64,000 bases of DNA from Sulfuricurvum sp. (GTDB lineage: Bacteria; Campylobacterota; Campylobacteria; Campylobacterales; Sulfurimonadaceae), in NCBI RefSeq assembly GCF_023229695.1, contig NZ_JALNYS010000007.1, positions 1 to 64,000 of the forward strand, written 5' to 3'. Below the pieces are notes generated by a model that saw only the letters and a program-made list of their open reading frames with translations, did not search any database and was not told the DNA's origin. Of the stretch, positions 53,354-62,294 are shown in pieces. The stretch's first letter is position 1. Every line of letters starts with the position of its first letter. A program made the position numbers and the translations under genes.

Positions 53354-53707
53354 ATGAAACGGATACTATTGATTCTTGGATGGAGTATTGGGGTATGGGC
53401 GTGTACCGGGGACTGTATGACGTGCCATCCGGCCTTGCTAAAGAACATTGAACATGATTCGCGCCACAAAGCAATGCAGACGTGCATCCGTTGCCATACG
53501 GCCAATCCCGAAAAAATGGCCGATTGCGGAAGTGACTGTTTTGCCTGCCATCCGGTAGCGAAAATCGAAGGGATACGGGTAGCGGAGCATCAGGTGATCC
53601 GGGAGTGCCGTGATTGCCACATGAAGCGCAATGCCGTTTTGAATGTTGACACCAAACCCAAAGGGGTGTCGGCGATGCCGACGCTGCGTGATTTCATCAC
53701 TCCCTAA
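53354..53707 (+). CDS. Small tetraheme c-type cytochrome
   Basis: 117 residues. A signal peptide (~1-17) is followed by four heme-binding CxxCH motifs: C-M-T-C-H (21-25), C-I-R-C-H (44-48), C-F-A-C-H (62-66) and C-R-D-C-H (85-89). Other histidines (34, 38, 79) could be distal ligands. It is a periplasmic electron carrier whose partner is not in the window. The frame is open from 53339, but the Met at 53354 begins the signal peptide. Confidence 0.88.
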   Translation: MKRILLILGWSIGVWACTGDCMTCHPALLKNIEHDSRHKAMQTCIRCHTANPEKMADCGSDCFACHPVAKIEGIRVAEHQVIRECRDCHMKRNAVLNVDTKPKGVSAMPTLRDFITP

Positions 53708-53719
53708 GAGAGGGGAGGA

Positions 53720-54244
53720 TTAGGCATACACCGGCGTAAAGACGGAGTCAAATCCGTCAAGAATTTTTTGCATCAGCTTTTGGGCTTCATCGATCATTTT
53801 TTCATGGGCAGTACGGTTTTTGAGGGCATTGTCAAAAAGGTCGACGATACCGCTTTTTGCATAGTTTTTGGTGTTGTCGTCTTTGTATTTGAGATCTTTG
53901 ATCAACGACGTGACGTCCGACGCGATTTTATTGACCGGAGTCGTCTGATTTTGGCTTTCGAGCTCTTTCATAAATTTATCAATGTAAGGTTGCGCCACTT
54001 TCATAAAAGTGTCAATCTCCTGTTTGTCCTGTTCGCTCAGACCGTTGCTTTGAAATTCGAAAGAAAAGGCCTGCAACGATTTAAAAGAGAAAGAAGCCTC
54101 TTTACCATCGCCGTTTTGCTTGCTGTTGAGGGAGAGTTCCTGACTGTTTTCAAAATTCAATGAGAGGGTGTCACCGCTGCTGGTTTTCATCTGAATCGCA
54201 AGTTCATGGGAACGGGACGCCTCTAATGTGGTGTTAGAGATCAT
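53720..54244 (-). CDS. Hypothetical protein, helical C-terminus
   Basis: 174 residues that I do not recognise. The N-terminal half is Ser/Asn-rich and beta-like (S-L-N-F-E-N-S-Q-E-L-S-L-N). The second half is helical and charged, with I-D-T-F-M-K-V-A-Q-P-Y-I-D-K-F-M-K-E. No signal peptide, no membrane segment, no cysteine. It converges with the cytochrome gene (12 bp apart). Confidence 0.7.
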   Translation of the reverse strand: MISNTTLEASRSHELAIQMKTSSGDTLSLNFENSQELSLNSKQNGDGKEASFSFKSLQAFSFEFQSNGLSEQDKQEIDTFMKVAQPYIDKFMKELESQNQTTPVNKIASDVTSLIKDLKYKDDNTKNYAKSGIVDLFDNALKNRTAHEKMIDEAQKLMQKILDGFDSVFTPVYA

Positions 54245-54385
54245 AGCAACCCCTTTTATAGTAGTTTATTTGTAACGATATCGGCAATTTTTACAAAAAG
54301 TTAAACAAGCTTTTGTAAAGCTTAATCGCACTTTAAGTAAGATTTGACTAATATTGCGTGCTAAAATTGACTAAAGGGAATGGTT

Positions 54386-54520
54386 ATGAAAAGAACATAC
54401 CAACCGCATAATACACCACGTAAACGCACCCATGGTTTCCGTGCACGTATGGCTACAAAAAACGGTCGCCGGGTATTGAACGCTCGTCGTGCAAAAGGTA
54501 GAAAACGATTGGCTGTGTAA
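54386..54520 (+). CDS. rpmH: 50S ribosomal protein L34
   Basis: 44 residues, too short for many gene finders: M-K-R-T-Y-Q-P-H-N, R-K-R-T-H-G-F-R-A-R-M and G-R-R-V-L-N-A-R-R-A-K-G-R-K-R-L. Exact family length. AAAGGGAA lies before the ATG. It leads the conserved rpmH-rnpA-yidD-yidC-jag-mnmE order. TTGACT and TAAAAT occur at 54344-54367 but with a short spacer, so the promoter is uncertain. Confidence 0.97.
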   Translation: MKRTYQPHNTPRKRTHGFRARMATKNGRRVLNARRAKGRKRLAV

Positions 54521-54531
54521 ATAGCTTTTCG

Positions 54532-54882
54532 ATGTTGAAGCTTAACAGTGAGTTTCAACGTGTTTATAAGCGCGGGAAAAGTGCTCACAGCACTTCGATT
54601 GCGCTTTTTTATCTTCCGATACCGGGAGAGAAAAAAGTAGGATATACGGCCAGTAAAAAAGTTGGAAATGCCGTGGTGCGAAATCGGTGCAAAAGACGTC
54701 TTCGGGCCCTTTTTGCCGAATTTAACCACGAATTGGAAGACGGCTGGTACGTTTTGGTCGCTAAAGGACCGTTATTTGATAATGCGTTCGAAGATGTGCG
54801 ACGTGACTGCAAATATGTTTTAAAACGGGCAGGTGCAATGAGTAGCAGTGGAGCGGATAATGGTAAGAAAGTCATTTCTTAA
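54532..54882 (+). CDS. rnpA: Ribonuclease P protein component
   Basis: 116 residues; protein cofactor of the tRNA 5'-end maturation enzyme. The RNR signature is V-G-N-A-V-V-R-N-R-C-K-R-R-L-R, with the usual L-N-S-E-F-Q-R-V-Y-K-R-G-K-S start. It is 12 bp after rpmH, so the two are co-transcribed. Confidence 0.96.
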   Translation: MLKLNSEFQRVYKRGKSAHSTSIALFYLPIPGEKKVGYTASKKVGNAVVRNRCKRRLRALFAEFNHELEDGWYVLVAKGPLFDNAFEDVRRDCKYVLKRAGAMSSSGADNGKKVIS

Positions 54883-55192
54883 GCTCCTTTGGCTTTATCG
54901 TCACTCCTTCTCGTTGATGACACGCGGTGCATGCCGTCATTACCCCTCATGTTCTGAATATGCTCTCTGGCAGTTTGAAACCAATACTCTCCCCCGCGCT
55001 TTTGGTGCTACTTTTTTACGTATTTGTCGATGCAACCAACTTTTCGAAGGTGGGATTGATTATCCGAAAATTGGCAAACCGATGATAAAACCTGCAGAAC
55101 TTTCCATAAATACGATAAAATACTGGTTTGTTCCAACGAAGCGGAATTATTTTTTGATCAAAAATTTTAAGTTTAAAGGGTCACAGTGTTAG
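54860..55192 (+). CDS. yidD: Membrane protein insertion efficiency factor YidD
   Basis: 110 residues. The conserved T-R-G-A-C-R-H-Y-P-S-C-S-E-Y-A core and following C-R-C-N-Q-L-F-E-G-G segment identify YidD, which aids YidC. GGAG lies before the ATG at 54860, inside the end of rnpA; a GTG at 54848 is the alternative. It carries a Lys-rich C-terminal extension beyond the core. Confidence 0.92.
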   Translation: MVRKSFLKLLWLYRHSFSLMTRGACRHYPSCSEYALWQFETNTLPRAFGATFLRICRCNQLFEGGIDYPKIGKPMIKPAELSINTIKYWFVPTKRNYFLIKNFKFKGSQC

Positions 55193-56787
55193 ATAAATTT
55201 ACCCCGAATCAGCGGCTTTTGTTAGCAGTCGCTTTATCCTTCCTATTTTTTATAGGCTACACCACAATATTTCCTCCGAAAGTTCCAAATGCCGATCAGA
55301 ATGGGACCAAAGCTTCGGTAGCACAAACGGTACCTCAGGTACAACCATCCGCTGCAACCGAAACTTCTGCCCCAATACAGGCGGTCAATACGGTATCCAC
55401 CGATACGCTGACCACGATCAGTGCAAAAGAATTTACCCTTAAAATCGATACATTGGGACGGATCTCGTCGGTTATTTTAAGTGACAAAAAACACAACGGA
55501 AAAGACGGAAAACTTGCCGAACTGATCTCTGCGGTCGGAGCGAAGCCCCTTTTTATCCGTTTTGCCGATGAAGCGCTTAACAATGTCGCTTCAACAACGG
55601 CGTATGCAAGTTCAGCCGATAACATCGTGTTGGGCGATAACGGTAAAGCAACGGTAACTCTGACGCAGAATTTACCGGAATTAACGGTTACAAAACTATT
55701 GACTTTCTATGCAGACGGCCACTACGATGCAAAAATCACCCTTTCGAATGAGAAACGGTACTACGTCTATTTAGGGCAGCACCCGCAGATTATCGAGCAG
55801 ATGATGACGGTGGTCGGGAGCATGGTTTATGCCGGCGACAACCTGACCACCATTTTTGAAGACGGTGACGTAGAGGGGCGATCGATTTTTACCGACGTTC
55901 ACCTTGCTTCTTCGTTTGACCAATATTACGCGTCGATTATGTTCAATCTCGCCCCTTCAACCCAAGTCATTGTCGAGCGGGATATGGACAATAATCCGGT
56001 TACCTATCTGGAAGGACCTAATAATTTTACGTTTAGCGGGTATATCGGGCCAAAAGAGCACAAGACGCTTGCCGCAATCAATCCGGTATTGGTTAATGCC
56101 ATCGAATACGGTTGGTTCACTTTTGTTGCTGCCCCTATCTTCAAGGTATTGATGTGGTTGCACGGTATTTTAGGCAACTGGGGATGGGCGATTGTCGCAT
56201 TGACGATCATTATCCGTATTTTTCTTTACCCTTTGACCTACAAAGGGATGGTGTCGATGCAGAAAATCAAAGACATCGCTCCCCGTATCAAAGAGGTACA
56301 GGAGAAATACAAAGGGGATCCGCAGCGTATGAATGCGGCAGTGATGGAGATGTACAAAAAACACGGTGCCAATCCGTTGGGCGGATGTTTGCCGTTGTTG
56401 CTCCAAATCCCGGTTTTCTTCGCGATTTACCGTGTTCTTTTAAATGCGGTTGAATTACAGGGGGCGGAATGGATTCTGTGGATTCACGACCTCTCCCGTA
56501 TGGATCCGTATTACATTATGCCGATTTTGATGGGTGCGACGATGTATTATCAGCAGAAAATTACACCGAGCAACTTTACCGATCCGTTGCAGGAGAAGAT
56601 TTTTAAATTTTTACCGATTATTTTCACCTTTTTCTTTGTTACTTTCCCATCAGGGCTTGTATTGTACTGGTTTGTGAACAATCTTTTCTCCATCGGTCAA
56701 CAGTTTTTGGTTAACAAACAGTTTGAGGCGGCACGTGCGGCACGTCATGAAGCGCATCTTGCGGAAAAGCATCATGAAAAAAATTGA
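55186..56787 (+). CDS. yidC: Membrane protein insertase YidC
   Basis: 533 residues. First helix at ~10-27, large periplasmic P1 domain (~40-300), then five helices in the conserved core with G-N-W-G-W-A-I-V-A-L-T-I-I-I-R, the cytoplasmic K-M-K-x-type loop (M-Q-K-I-K-D-I-A-P-R-I-K-E-V-Q-E-K-Y) and N-P-L-G-G-C-L-P. Starts with GTG behind AAAGGG, overlapping yidD by 7 bp. Confidence 0.97.
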   Translation: MLDKFTPNQRLLLAVALSFLFFIGYTTIFPPKVPNADQNGTKASVAQTVPQVQPSAATETSAPIQAVNTVSTDTLTTISAKEFTLKIDTLGRISSVILSDKKHNGKDGKLAELISAVGAKPLFIRFADEALNNVASTTAYASSADNIVLGDNGKATVTLTQNLPELTVTKLLTFYADGHYDAKITLSNEKRYYVYLGQHPQIIEQMMTVVGSMVYAGDNLTTIFEDGDVEGRSIFTDVHLASSFDQYYASIMFNLAPSTQVIVERDMDNNPVTYLEGPNNFTFSGYIGPKEHKTLAAINPVLVNAIEYGWFTFVAAPIFKVLMWLHGILGNWGWAIVALTIIIRIFLYPLTYKGMVSMQKIKDIAPRIKEVQEKYKGDPQRMNAAVMEMYKKHGANPLGGCLPLLLQIPVFFAIYRVLLNAVELQGAEWILWIHDLSRMDPYYIMPILMGATMYYQQKITPSNFTDPLQEKIFKFLPIIFTFFFVTFPSGLVLYWFVNNLFSIGQQFLVNKQFEAARAARHEAHLAEKHHEKN

Positions 56788-57616
56788 AGCTTCTACATTA
56801 GAGCAAGCCTACGCACAGGCAGCAGCTGAATTCGGATGTTCGGTTACGGAACTACAGGTTGAAATTATCCAATTTCCTTCGAAAGGGATTTTGGGGCTAT
56901 TTAAAAAATCGGCAATTATTATGGCTAACTTTTCTCCTGTAAAAAGTGCAGAGCCGAAAGAGAAGATAAAACCGCAAGCCGCTCCGGTTCCCGCAGCAGC
57001 GGTGGTCCCTGAAGAAGTAGCGATCCCGGAGCCGTATCCGCAGGGGACAATGCACCATGACACGTTGATTTCTGAATCGTTTGTTACCGAGCAGGAAGAC
57101 GAAGTAGAGAGGACGCCGGAGGATGAGGAGGATTTTTTCGAGGATGAACTCACCGCGTATGAGTGTGCCCTGGAAGTCAAGGAACAGATCAACCTCCTTT
57201 TTAAAGATATCTGTTTTGAGATTAATGCAATCGAGGTCAGTTTATACGATGAAAATACCCTTTTAGTCGAATTTACCGGTCCCGATGCGGCATTGATGAT
57301 CGGAAAAGAGGGTTACCGCTATAAGGCCCTCTCTTATATGCTTTTCAACTGGATCAATGCAACGTACGGAATGCAACTGCGTCTTGAGATCGCCGAATTC
57401 CTGAAAAATCAGGAAGAGTCGATCTCCCGCTACCTAATCGGAGTCTATGCGATTATCGATCAAGAGGGTCGGGCACAAACAAAAGTGTTAGACGGAGTTT
57501 TGGTCCAAATCGCCCTGAAACAGCTCCGCAACCGATATCCCGACCGTTATGTCGCGATCCGCTCTACCCGTGAGGGCGGTAAGTTTATCGTCATCAACAG
57601 TTACCACGAGTATTGA
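56774..57616 (+). CDS. jag: Jag/KhpB-type RNA-binding protein
   Basis: 280 residues. Jag-N domain (1-~52, E-A-S-T-L-E-Q-A-Y-A and K-G-I-L-G-L-F), an acidic Pro/Ala/Glu-rich linker (~55-130), a KH domain with G-K-E-G-Y-R (~175-180), and a C-terminal region where R3H normally lies but the R-x-x-x-H motif is not evident. Binds RNA. The ATG at 56774 overlaps yidC. Confidence 0.9.
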   Translation: MKKIEASTLEQAYAQAAAEFGCSVTELQVEIIQFPSKGILGLFKKSAIIMANFSPVKSAEPKEKIKPQAAPVPAAAVVPEEVAIPEPYPQGTMHHDTLISESFVTEQEDEVERTPEDEEDFFEDELTAYECALEVKEQINLLFKDICFEINAIEVSLYDENTLLVEFTGPDAALMIGKEGYRYKALSYMLFNWINATYGMQLRLEIAEFLKNQEESISRYLIGVYAIIDQEGRAQTKVLDGVLVQIALKQLRNRYPDRYVAIRSTREGGKFIVINSYHEY

Positions 57617-57622
57617 TTTTTT

Positions 57623-58966
57623 ATGTCTGATACCATAGCCGCCATCGCTACGGCGAATGGCGTCGGTTCCATCGCCATTGTCCGCCTCAGCGGAGAAAGG
57701 GCGCTTTCCGTCGCCCTTTCAATGAGCCGTAGAACAAAATTGTCTCCCCGCTACGCCGTACTCTCCTTTCTCTACGCTCTCAATGACGAACTGATTGACG
57801 AAGCGATTCTCCTCTATTTTGAGGGGCCGAAAAGCTTTACCGGTGAAGATGTTGTGGAATTTCAGTGCCACGGCGGATTTATCGTGGCGCAGAGGGTGTT
57901 GCGCGCCGTTTTGGAATACAATGTCCGTCTGGCCGAGCCGGGAGAGTTTAGCAAACGGGCTTTCTTGAACGGGCGGCTTGATTTGACCCAAGCCGAAGCG
58001 ATTGCTTCGCTGATCGAAGCTAAAAGCGACGATGCCGCACGGATTCTTGCCCGCCAGATGAAGGGGGAGTTGCGTGAATACGTCGAGAAAATTCGTGATG
58101 CCCTTCTGGAGATTTTGGCCTATTCCGAAGTGGTGATCGATTACGCGGAAGAGGACTTGCCACAAGACGTCGTGGATCAAATCCTTTACAAACTCGAAGC
58201 CATTACCCGTGACCTCTCCAAAACCCTCGAATCGTCGCGCCGCAGAAGCGGATTGATGCAGGGGTACCGTGTCGCGATCATCGGCAAACCCAATGTCGGA
58301 AAAAGTTCACTCCTCAATGCCCTTCTCGATTACGAACGGGCGATCGTCAGCGATATCGCCGGAACGACGCGCGATACGATCGAAGAGCAGGTACGTATCG
58401 GGTCCCATCTCATCCGCCTCGTCGATACGGCGGGGATTAGAGCTGCTCACGACGAGATCGAGCGGATCGGGATCGAACGCTCCATCGCCGCAATAGAAGG
58501 GGCGGATGTCGTTATAGCCCTCTTTGACGCAAGCCGAACTCTGGACGAGGAGGATCAGGCGATTTTAGCGTTGATCGAGCGGTACAAAGAGCAAAAGCCC
58601 TTTATCACCGTCCTCAACAAATCGGACCTTCCGACGCAGTTTGAGACAGCCATCCTTGATCTGCATGCCCCCATACGTCTTAGCTGCAAGCAGGAGACCC
58701 GCGAATTGATCGAAGCACTCACCGGATTGATGGATCACGACAACGATTCGGAGGAGATGATGCTCATCTCGGAACGGCAAATCAGCGCGACGACGCAGGC
58801 GCTTTGTTCGATCCAAGAGTCGTATGAACCGCTGGAATCCGAAGAGCTGGAGATATTCTCCTTTCATATTAATCAAGCGATCCGCGCCATGGCGTCGCTC
58901 ACCCGTCCGTATGAACTCGACGAGATGTTCGACAAGATGTTCGGGCAATTTTGTCTGGGAAAATGA
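57623..58966 (+). CDS. mnmE: tRNA modification GTPase MnmE
   Basis: 447 residues; with MnmG it modifies wobble uridine 34 of tRNAs. N-terminal tetrahydrofolate-binding domain, helical domain with an inserted G domain (G1 G-K-P-N-V-G-K-S at residue 221, G3 D-T-A-G), and the C-terminal catalytic cysteine in F-C-L-G-K. Six bp after jag. Confidence 0.97.
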   Translation: MSDTIAAIATANGVGSIAIVRLSGERALSVALSMSRRTKLSPRYAVLSFLYALNDELIDEAILLYFEGPKSFTGEDVVEFQCHGGFIVAQRVLRAVLEYNVRLAEPGEFSKRAFLNGRLDLTQAEAIASLIEAKSDDAARILARQMKGELREYVEKIRDALLEILAYSEVVIDYAEEDLPQDVVDQILYKLEAITRDLSKTLESSRRRSGLMQGYRVAIIGKPNVGKSSLLNALLDYERAIVSDIAGTTRDTIEEQVRIGSHLIRLVDTAGIRAAHDEIERIGIERSIAAIEGADVVIALFDASRTLDEEDQAILALIERYKEQKPFITVLNKSDLPTQFETAILDLHAPIRLSCKQETRELIEALTGLMDHDNDSEEMMLISERQISATTQALCSIQESYEPLESEELEIFSFHINQAIRAMASLTRPYELDEMFDKMFGQFCLGK

Positions 58967-59388
58967 TGGGAGCCGTCATCGCGATCGATCTGGGGCTGAA
59001 ACGGATCGGGCTTGCCCTCAGCTACGGCAACGGTCTCGTCACTCCGCTTCCCGCGATCGAGCGGAAAAATCGCAATCAAGCGGCTAACGACGTCAAAAAA
59101 GTATTGAACGAATACGAAGCGACTGCGGTTGTCATCGGTATCCCGATGGGGAGCACTACCGAAGATGAGATGCGCCGTCGCGTCGCGCACTTTATGAATC
59201 TCGTCGAATTTAACGGTGAGATCGCCTATCAAGACGAATCCCACAGCTCCCAAGAAGCCGAAGCGCTGATGAGGGGTGAAATCCGCTACAAACGTGACGG
59301 ACGGATCGATTCGCTCTCTGCGAAGATTATTTTAGAGCGGTATTTAAAGAATACTTCTACATGTGGGAAAGCGGCTACAGATTATTGA
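58963..59388 (+). CDS. ruvX: RuvX/YqgF-family nuclease
   Basis: 141 residues. RNase H-like fold with I-D-L-G-L-K-R-I-G-L-A and G-I-P-M-G; predicted to process pre-16S rRNA or resolve Holliday junctions. The two adjacent ATG codons overlap the mnmE stop; GGGA precedes them. The last ~12 residues look like an unrelated extension. Confidence 0.9.
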   Translation: MMGAVIAIDLGLKRIGLALSYGNGLVTPLPAIERKNRNQAANDVKKVLNEYEATAVVIGIPMGSTTEDEMRRRVAHFMNLVEFNGEIAYQDESHSSQEAEALMRGEIRYKRDGRIDSLSAKIILERYLKNTSTCGKAATDY

Positions 59389-59539
59389 TCAATTCTGAGG
59401 TAGAAACAGAATGCGGCACTATTATCACTCAACTATCACAATGTAACAAATATACACTTGGAGTATTTTTACAATCTGCACGATAACTATTTTAATTAAT
59501 TACCGTATAATTTTGATTATAATTTCTTAAAATTGGGTT

Positions 59540-59560
59540 AGTGTTTTCATACAAAACACT
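59540..59560 (+). promoter_or_regulatory. Hairpin in the leader of the outer-membrane protein gene
   Basis: AGTGTTTT-CATAC-AAAACACT, a perfect 8-bp stem with a 5-nt loop, about 10 nt before the AAGGA ribosome-binding site of the next gene. TATAAT-like boxes lie upstream (~59504-59520). The gap 59389-59581 holds no gene. Confidence 0.45.
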
Positions 59561-59581
59561 GAAAACTTACCAAGGAAATTT

Positions 59582-60355
59582 ATGAACCGCATATCGATTT
59601 GTACCTCTTTCATCTTTCTGGCGACATTGAACACCGTTGCTCAAGCCGGCGATTCACGAAACAATCTCATCTCGCTTTACGGGATAAACAGTGAAGTTGA
59701 GAACACGAAAGAAAATACCGTAGGAATATTTTACAATACCGAAGAGGTCAAGGTCAGATTGGACAAGGGTGCAGACCTATATAATGCAGCGGCTCTGCTT
59801 AAATTTAATCCGCTGGAAAACAAAGGGTATATTAAAATCGGAGTTGATTATATGAATCGAAAAATAGGTGGAGAACAGACAGATACCTATTACGGTTCGC
59901 TTGGATTGGGATATATGGTGTTGGATGATGTGTATGTGGAAGTAGGCAGTAGCATCAACAAGTTAAACGGCGGCTTAACGGTTCCCGATCAGACGACCAA
60001 GCAAATGTATGCGGATATTACAAAACGGTTTGATACCTCTGCCGGGACGTTAGACACATCTCTCTCCTGCGGCAACATTGGTTCGGAGTTTACCGAAAAC
60101 AAAAATTTTTACAAGATCGGAATGGATTATTATCCAGTTAATAATGCACGTTTGGCATATGTGTATAGCCGCATAGAAGGGAACACAAGCAACAACTTTT
60201 CACTCGCCTATGGCTATTTGATCGCCGCATATAGAAACTCTCTCTCCTATGATGCCCGTACGATTACACTCGGTGTCCAATTTGCATTCGCTGATATGCT
60301 CGATATTTCCAGTTACACAATGCCGACCAATATCAAACTGCATCTTTCCGAATAG
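59582..60355 (+). CDS. YfaZ-like outer-membrane beta-barrel protein
   Basis: 257 residues. Signal peptide (~1-22, ending Q-A-G) followed by alternating hydrophobic strands such as G-Y-I-K-I-G-V-D-Y, Y-Y-G-S-L-G-L-G-Y and A-R-L-A-Y-V-Y-S-R, typical of a small beta barrel. The A-R-T-I-T-L-G-V-Q-F-A-F strand is near the C-terminus, but the last residues (K-L-H-L-S-E) do not end in the usual aromatic. Resembles YfaZ family proteins of unknown function. Confidence 0.7.
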   Translation: MNRISICTSFIFLATLNTVAQAGDSRNNLISLYGINSEVENTKENTVGIFYNTEEVKVRLDKGADLYNAAALLKFNPLENKGYIKIGVDYMNRKIGGEQTDTYYGSLGLGYMVLDDVYVEVGSSINKLNGGLTVPDQTTKQMYADITKRFDTSAGTLDTSLSCGNIGSEFTENKNFYKIGMDYYPVNNARLAYVYSRIEGNTSNNFSLAYGYLIAAYRNSLSYDARTITLGVQFAFADMLDISSYTMPTNIKLHLSE

Positions 60356-60364
60356 TGAATCATG

Positions 60365-60387
60365 CAATCGGAGCTTGACTCCGATTG
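60365..60387. terminator. Hairpin between convergent genes
   Basis: CAATCGGAG-CTTGA-CTCCGATTG, a 9-bp perfect stem between two stop codons. It can serve both strands, though the T-tracts are short. Confidence 0.6.
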
Positions 60388-60405
60388 GCTTTGATGGATT
60401 TAAAA

Positions 60406-61044
60406 TCAAATCGCTTTAAAAAACTCCGCCGCTTCCTCTTCGTCGTCGCTCAAGGTAGAGAAGTCTTCATCATTGGCAATTTTATCTTTAATAACTCGTG
60501 TGCAGTACTCTAAAGCGATTTCTCGTGCATGCTCCAGATCAAATATAAATCCCAAGCCGCTGAACTGGTAGGGCTCTTCTTGCTCGATACAGATCAATAC
60601 TCCGTCACACTCTCTTTCAAACAGTTCGACAATATCACGGTATTGAATATTAAACTCCGTCGCGTGCCATCCCATCTGCTCCAGCACTTTGTCCGAAAAT
60701 TCGGCGATTCCGTCTCCGGTGGTATCGTCATACAAAGCGCGCAGACGGTTAAACCCGATTATATTCTGCCATGCTGCGGAGGCTTTAATCAGAAGGCGGT
60801 CGTCATCTTCCACGATGCGGTAATTTTTTCCCAGCATTTCGCTGATGGGGCGTGAAAGATTGGTTGAGAGGGGGGAGATCGGGGGGACGGACCCCTCATA
60901 AATAGATATAAGATTCGGTGCAAACGGCTCAAAAACGATTTTCCCGTCATGGCTGATGGCAAATATTTTTGCGGAGTTGACAGCCTGTAAAAAATCGGAT
61001 TTAGCGACGACGATGATCTCTTTGAAAAGGTTGAATTTTTTCAT
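60406..61044 (-). CDS. Hypothetical cytoplasmic protein
   Basis: 212 residues that I do not recognise. Mixed alpha/beta, no signal or membrane segment; the C-terminus is very acidic (S-D-D-E-E-E-A-A-E-F-F). It contains a short D-D-T-T-G-D-G-I-A-E-F-S-D segment. The frame is open to 61077, but GGGAG before the ATG at 61044 sets the start. Divergent from ilvC. Confidence 0.75.
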   Translation of the reverse strand: MKKFNLFKEIIVVAKSDFLQAVNSAKIFAISHDGKIVFEPFAPNLISIYEGSVPPISPLSTNLSRPISEMLGKNYRIVEDDDRLLIKASAAWQNIIGFNRLRALYDDTTGDGIAEFSDKVLEQMGWHATEFNIQYRDIVELFERECDGVLICIEQEEPYQFSGLGFIFDLEHAREIALEYCTRVIKDKIANDEDFSTLSDDEEEAAEFFKAI

Positions 61045-61158
61045 GATGGCTCCCAATTTTTTGGTGAATTGTAGCATGCGAAGGGATGGAAAAGGTAAAA
61101 GAAAAAATTAAGGGTCTATTATAAGGGTCTGCTAATCTTGGTTTAGGGAAAAATGGGG

Positions 61159-61164
61159 TATAAT
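61159..61164 (+). promoter_or_regulatory. -10 box of ilvC
   Basis: TATAAT with a leader of roughly 40 nt before the ilvC ATG. The -35 (TTGGTT at 61138) has a 15-bp spacer and is weak. No attenuator is seen. Confidence 0.5.
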
Positions 61165-61210
61165 CCGCGAAATTTTAAGCATTTCGAACGCTTACTCTAA
61201 GGATACTCTC

Positions 61211-62233
61211 ATGGGATTGAACGTCTACTACGATAAAGATTGTAATATTGAACTCATCAAAAGCAAAATCGTCGCAATGATCGGTTTTGGATCACAAGGT
61301 CACGCACACGCGGAAAACCTACGTGATAGCGGTGTAGAAGTAGTTGTTGGACTACGTAAAGAGGGTAGTTCATGGGGCAAAGCGGAAGCAAAAGGGTTCA
61401 AGGTTATGAGCGTTGCCGAAGCATCTGCCTATGCCGATGTCGTCATGATCCTTCTTCCGGATGAAAACCAAGCGGAGATTTACAAAAACGAAATCGAGCC
61501 GAATCTTAAAAGCGGTGCGACAATCGCATTCGGTCACGGGTTCAACATCCATTACGGACGTATCCACCCTCGCTCAGACATCAACGTAACGATGATCGCC
61601 CCTAAAGCTCCGGGTCACACGGTCCGTTCGGAATTCGTTCGCGGCGGCGGGATCCCTGACCTTATCGCGATCGGACAAAATCCGAGCGGAACAACGAAAG
61701 AGTTGGCACTCTCCTATGCATCGGCTATCGGCGGAGGACGTACGGCAATTATCGAAACGACGTTCAAAGACGAAACCGAAACCGACCTATTCGGAGAGCA
61801 GGCGGTTCTTTGCGGCGGTGCGGCATCTCTCGTACAAGCGGGATTCGAAACATTGACCGAAGCGGGTTACGCACCTGAATTGGCATACTTCGAGTGTCTT
61901 CACGAATTGAAACTCATCGTTGACTTGATGTTCGAGGGGGGGATTGCCGATATGCGTTACTCCATCTCCAACACCGCGGAATACGGTGACTATGTATCCG
62001 GTAAACGTGTTATCAACGCAGAATCCAAAGCGGCAATGAAAGAGATCCTCAAAGAGATCCAAGACGGCCGTTTCGCAAAAGATTTCATCCTCGAAGGTCA
62101 AGCGGGTTATCCGCGCATGAACGCTGAGCGTGCCAATGCGCGTGCGTCATTGATCGAACAAACGGGTGTTAAACTCCGTACCATGATGCCTTGGATCTCC
62201 AAAAACAAAATCGTTAACCAAAGCACAAACTAA
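61211..62233 (+). CDS. ilvC: Ketol-acid reductoisomerase
   Basis: 340 residues, class I (short) form. NADPH- and Mg-dependent step of isoleucine, valine and leucine synthesis. The Rossmann motif is G-F-G-S-Q-G-H-A-H-A (~26-35), with F-G-H-G-F-N-I-H-Y, A-P-K-A-P-G-H and the metal ligands in E-T-E-T-D-L-F-G-E-Q. AAGGA precedes the ATG. Confidence 0.98.
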   Translation: MGLNVYYDKDCNIELIKSKIVAMIGFGSQGHAHAENLRDSGVEVVVGLRKEGSSWGKAEAKGFKVMSVAEASAYADVVMILLPDENQAEIYKNEIEPNLKSGATIAFGHGFNIHYGRIHPRSDINVTMIAPKAPGHTVRSEFVRGGGIPDLIAIGQNPSGTTKELALSYASAIGGGRTAIIETTFKDETETDLFGEQAVLCGGAASLVQAGFETLTEAGYAPELAYFECLHELKLIVDLMFEGGIADMRYSISNTAEYGDYVSGKRVINAESKAAMKEILKEIQDGRFAKDFILEGQAGYPRMNAERANARASLIEQTGVKLRTMMPWISKNKIVNQSTN

Positions 62234-62244
62234 TATCCCCCTTT

Positions 62245-62265
62245 ATCAGGGCCTTCGGCTCTGAT
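62245..62265 (+). terminator. Hairpin after ilvC
   Basis: ATCAGGGC-CTTCG-GCTCTGAT, an 8-bp stem (one G-U pair) closed by a stable UUCG-type loop, 12 nt after the stop codon. No T-tract follows, so it may protect the mRNA end instead of terminating. Confidence 0.45.
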
Positions 62266-62294
62266 TACCCTATGAAAGCGGTTCCCCTCTGTCT

